DNA of 64,000 bases from Echeneis naucrates. Taxonomy: Eukaryota > Chordata > Actinopteri > Carangiformes > Echeneidae. Location of the stretch: NCBI RefSeq assembly GCF_900963305.1, contig NW_021780168.1:186001-250000 (forward strand), written 5' to 3'. A program made the position numbers and the translations under genes. The notes under the pieces are model-generated. The model worked only from the letters and a program-made list of their open reading frames with translations. It searched no databases and was not told the DNA's origin. This document shows, piece by piece, positions 61,109-64,000 of this stretch (the stretch's first letter is position 1; every line of letters begins with the position of its first letter).

Positions 61109-62547
61109 ACCGCTCAGCTGTCGGAGGTAACGGAGTGTTTCTCCGCACCGACCCGCTCAGTGAGGGGTCAGAGTCGGCTTCAGTAACAACATCACTCCGA
61201 GAGAGAGACACAAACAGAAGACATGAAGAAACGAAGGAGGGATCAGAAAACAACCACAGACATGTTATTTTCACAAAGTTACGTTGTAGAGCAAAGAAAA
61301 CGTCTCTTCTTGGTCACCTGTAAAACTTCATATCTATGTCAATTTACCAGCTGAATATTATTGTGAAAACATCAGTTTGTCCTCTCATGTGATTGGCCTC
61401 ATGGTGTGTCCATCAAAATAACCCCCCTGTCTGCACGGATTCTCTGAAGATTCGGCTCTCCTCGACTGGACTCGGCTTTTTTCGACCGAAAGAGAGAATA
61501 ATAAAATGAAAGAGTATATTTGTCATTAACAGTATAAAACCACAAATGACTGAACACACACATATTTAAAATAGCATTCAAAGTCAGTTTAACCAGAATT
61601 ACTGCCATCATTTTATCTTAACATAAAGTCCGTTATGTCCGTTTAATGCTAACATACAGTGGAAAACGCCATAGACCGGCTAACGGGATTAGCATCAGGA
61701 CCGCGATCATTTTAAAGCGTCAGTGAACTTATTAAATCTCAAACATGGCAGTAATACTTCGGGGAGAGCCGATACCAAAGTAACATGGGACAAATATAAC
61801 ACTCCTAATCGGATAAATGTAGACGTCACACTTCCACGAAGTTGTTGCCGGAAAATTGTTTTTGAGACCGAAAAGTAAATTTGTCTGAGCTGTGAACCCT
61901 TAGATTTAAACATTGTGATTATCATTTCCTGTGTCATATCTGTAATTATATAATAGGTGATTTTGTTTTCTAACACATCCTGAAGTTTCAAATGAAGTTT
62001 TGCGGTTTCGGAGAAAATCTGGCGTAAATGTTGGTCCCTGTCTGGAGGAGAGTAATGCAGCCGCACTCTGCGAGTTAACAGCTTATCAAAACACAACGAT
62101 TCTGTATTGTTATGACAGACAAAAGTCTCAAGAGAACAACACAGAGAGGGCTGGTTCCGAACACTAACCCTGGTTTATGTGCAGTCGTTTAAAAATTGGT
62201 AATCATGTAAAAACAAGATGATTCACATTGACGCTTATACTTTTTACATTTTTGAAGCAAATAAAACAATTAAAGTGCATTTTATATTTGAAATTGTGAA
62301 TTGTGGAAAAAAAAGACAACAATGTAAGCAATTCCAGTTCACAATTTGATTGTGTTACTTTCCGGGCGGAAAGACACACTTTAAGAACGGCGGCCCGAAA
62401 AGCATTCAACAGCATCACTGAGTCACAAGCAGCACAGTGAAAATTGTACACATTAATGGAGAAAGTGACATTCTGCATGCTTTTCTGATAATCAATGCTG
62501 ATGAAGTTAAACTCGTGTCTCATGATGAAACATCCAGTGTGTTAGAG
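61109..62547. other. Region upstream of U2, no gene
   Basis: The first roughly 250 bases should contain the U2 promoter if the gene is active. 61680-61940 is similar to 25190-25480. Open frames at 61707-62096 and 62203-62523 have no recognised domains. Confidence 0.5.
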
Positions 62548-62619
62548 TAGCAGAGGATGGTTTCGATCCATCGACCTCTGGGTTATGGGCCCAGCACGCT
62601 TCCACTGCACCACTCTGCT
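62548..62619 (-). tRNA. tRNA-iMet-CAT: Initiator tRNA-Met (CAT)
   Basis: The 72-nt gene has AGCAGAGTGGTGCAGTGGAA start, GGGCCCATAACCC anticodon arm, GATGG/CCATC T stem with initiator-type ATCGAAA loop, and CCTCTGCTA end. All stems pair. It is the cleanest of about seven initiator-like copies. Confidence 0.92.
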
Positions 62620-62649
62620 CACAGCTACGTGTGTTTGCAGTCTCTTCTG

Positions 62650-63850
62650 GATCTGTGGGTTATATATAATTAAAAGAAAAGAAAAATCTTCTTTAATACG
62701 TTTGTCCTTTTCTGTTTGATCCCCAACAGTGTTTATCAGTTTAACATATAGAAAACCTAAAGTTGGATTTCATTCCATAACAGCAGGACAAAGTGTGTCG
62801 TGAATCTTCTGGATTCTACAGACTGAGTTCATGTTCTGATAGATTTATTTTATAGCTGTAGTAACAATAAATCTCCAGCAGGTGGAAGTATTGCTGCTCA
62901 GATGTCATGTACACTGTGGGACACACAATACTCACAGAGGACTTTATTGTGCTGCAGTGAGATGTATAAAAAGCTCCAGTTCTACAGTCAGAAGATGTCC
63001 AGTCTGAAGGTGGATGAGTTCTGACTGCAGAAGAAAGTTTCAGAGCGCCTTCCAATGGCTGATTATTGATCTGTGATCAGGTTATGAACTATAAACACTG
63101 ATCATCTTAATTACAAACCAATTCCAAACAATATGTAAACTCCATGTCTGAATGGAGGTGAATGTGTGAACGTGTGTTAAAATCAGAGAGAATTTACACT
63201 CATTCAACTCAAATCCAGGAACATCCCAAACATGACTATTAGTCCTGTCTGAGAGTTTCCTCCACTGACAGCAAACATACTGTATATCCATACTGATCAC
63301 TGTGATCAGGTTTGAATCATCTCTGTGAGAATCCCACATGAAGCTGTCAGTCCTGCTGGATACACACACATCCCACTGAACACATTTTACCTCACTATCA
63401 TATGAAGAAATATCACAAACCAGATGAACTTCTCAATGTGATGATCAGAGAGCCTTTTGATTTCATCATCATATGATAGAAATATGTTGGTTTTTTTATG
63501 AATATATTTTAATTAGTAAATGGCAGAGAGGCCTTCAGGAAACCTGACCCTGGCTGGGACAGGGCTGTTTGTTCAATGAGTCAAGTTTAAATAATTTATT
63601 GAATTCCATCTGAATTATGCACTAATCGGAAGCCTTTAGTAACCCTTTAGTGGTTCACATTATAGACTCCACAGCAGTGATAGGTGACACTGATCTATGA
63701 AATAATGAAACCATGAGTCTTTCATGTTCAAGGCCCATTTGTGCAGAAAGATCTTGAGTCTGGCACCTCAGACAACTCAGCCATCCTGACACGTGTCCAG
63801 CTGCCAGTCTCTGGTGAGGAAACAGAAAAGTTAATGCTAGCTTTGATATC
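62650..63850. repeat. Direct duplicate of about 37600-39000
   Basis: Near-identical to 37600-38940 in the same orientation, except that the Lys-TTT copy and a few flanking bases are missing at about 63630. Open frames 62816-63055 and 63082-63369 match 37747-37986 and 38060-38377. Confidence 0.88.
63732..63790 (-). pseudogene. tRNA-Leu-CAA 5' relic with intron start
   Basis: Duplicate of the 38842 relic, with A-box decay (GGCTGAGTTG). Confidence 0.6.
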
Positions 63851-64000
63851 AGCAGGACAGGCAGCATTATCATGTTTTGTTTTGCGTCTGTAAAACTGCA
63901 GACACACAGAGGACATGGCCTGACTGTGTGTCACATAAATGTCTGAAACCAATCTGTTACAGTTCCAATAGTTGACATAATTCACCTGTGACCTGCACCC

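Noticed and set aside
1-64000. CRISPR array or bacterial operons
   Set aside because: The repeated hairpin-like units are eukaryotic tRNA copies on both strands with diverse spacing; no equal-length repeat-spacer pattern and no bacterial genes.
1-64000. tRNA-derived SINE family explaining all tRNA-like copies
   Set aside because: Copies represent many isotypes and often share long flanks in the same order, which fits segmental duplication. No common SINE body or tail was seen, though a minor Thr- or Ala-derived SINE is not excluded.

Overview
The window looks like the nuclear genome of a ray-finned fish. The evidence is vertebrate-type tRNA genes (including intron-bearing Leu-CAA and Ile-TAT), a vertebrate U2 snRNA gene, a teleost-style two-exon C2H2 zinc-finger gene, fish-type interspersed repeats and a Ty1/copia element. 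The species cannot be read from the sequence. The dominant content is a large, disordered small-RNA gene cluster with more than 100 tRNA genes, near-intact copies and relics, on both strands, typically a few hundred bases apart. I recognise Ala, Arg, Asn, Asp, Cys, Gln, Glu, Gly, Ile, Leu, Lys, Met, initiator Met, Phe, Pro, Ser, Thr and Trp. I saw no Val, His, Tyr or selenocysteine gene. Other small-RNA classes are mixed in: a shortened 7SL (SRP) RNA copy at 569-797, a 5S rRNA relic at 54712-54808 and a U2 snRNA gene at 60923-61108.

Layout: 0-25.6 kb is tRNA cluster. 25.6-29.8 kb is a broken Ty1/copia fossil with a 3' LTR. 30-36.4 kb is tRNA cluster. 36.45-37.23 kb is a minisatellite abutting a half tRNA-Ile-TAT. 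37.4-39.15 kb is low-copy repeat plus a Lys copy. 39.15-43.5 kb is a mostly repeat-free island holding the only convincing protein gene, a seven-finger C2H2 gene (exons 40995-41184 and 41315-42441). 43.5-44.4 kb returns to tRNA relics. 44.4-49.7 kb is a field of diverged repeats with no gene. 49.85-64 kb is again tRNA cluster, with the 5S relic and the U2 gene.

The array has grown by DNA-level segmental duplication, often inverted. The clearest case is 14.70-18.08 kb, which reappears reversed at 49.87-52.58 kb; the two arms have kept different intact tRNAs. Other pairs are 7.44-7.97/18.00-18.50 kb (direct), 20.4-21.8/23.85-24.63 kb (direct), 30.51-31.26/37.39-38.24 kb (inverted) and 37.6-39.0/62.65-63.85 kb (direct). 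Decay is patterned: several tRNA relics have lost just the anticodon region while keeping both internal Pol III promoter boxes. About 25-30 tRNA copies look intact or have a single defect. All calls come from reading the sequence by eye against remembered consensus sequences; no covariance-model search was possible.
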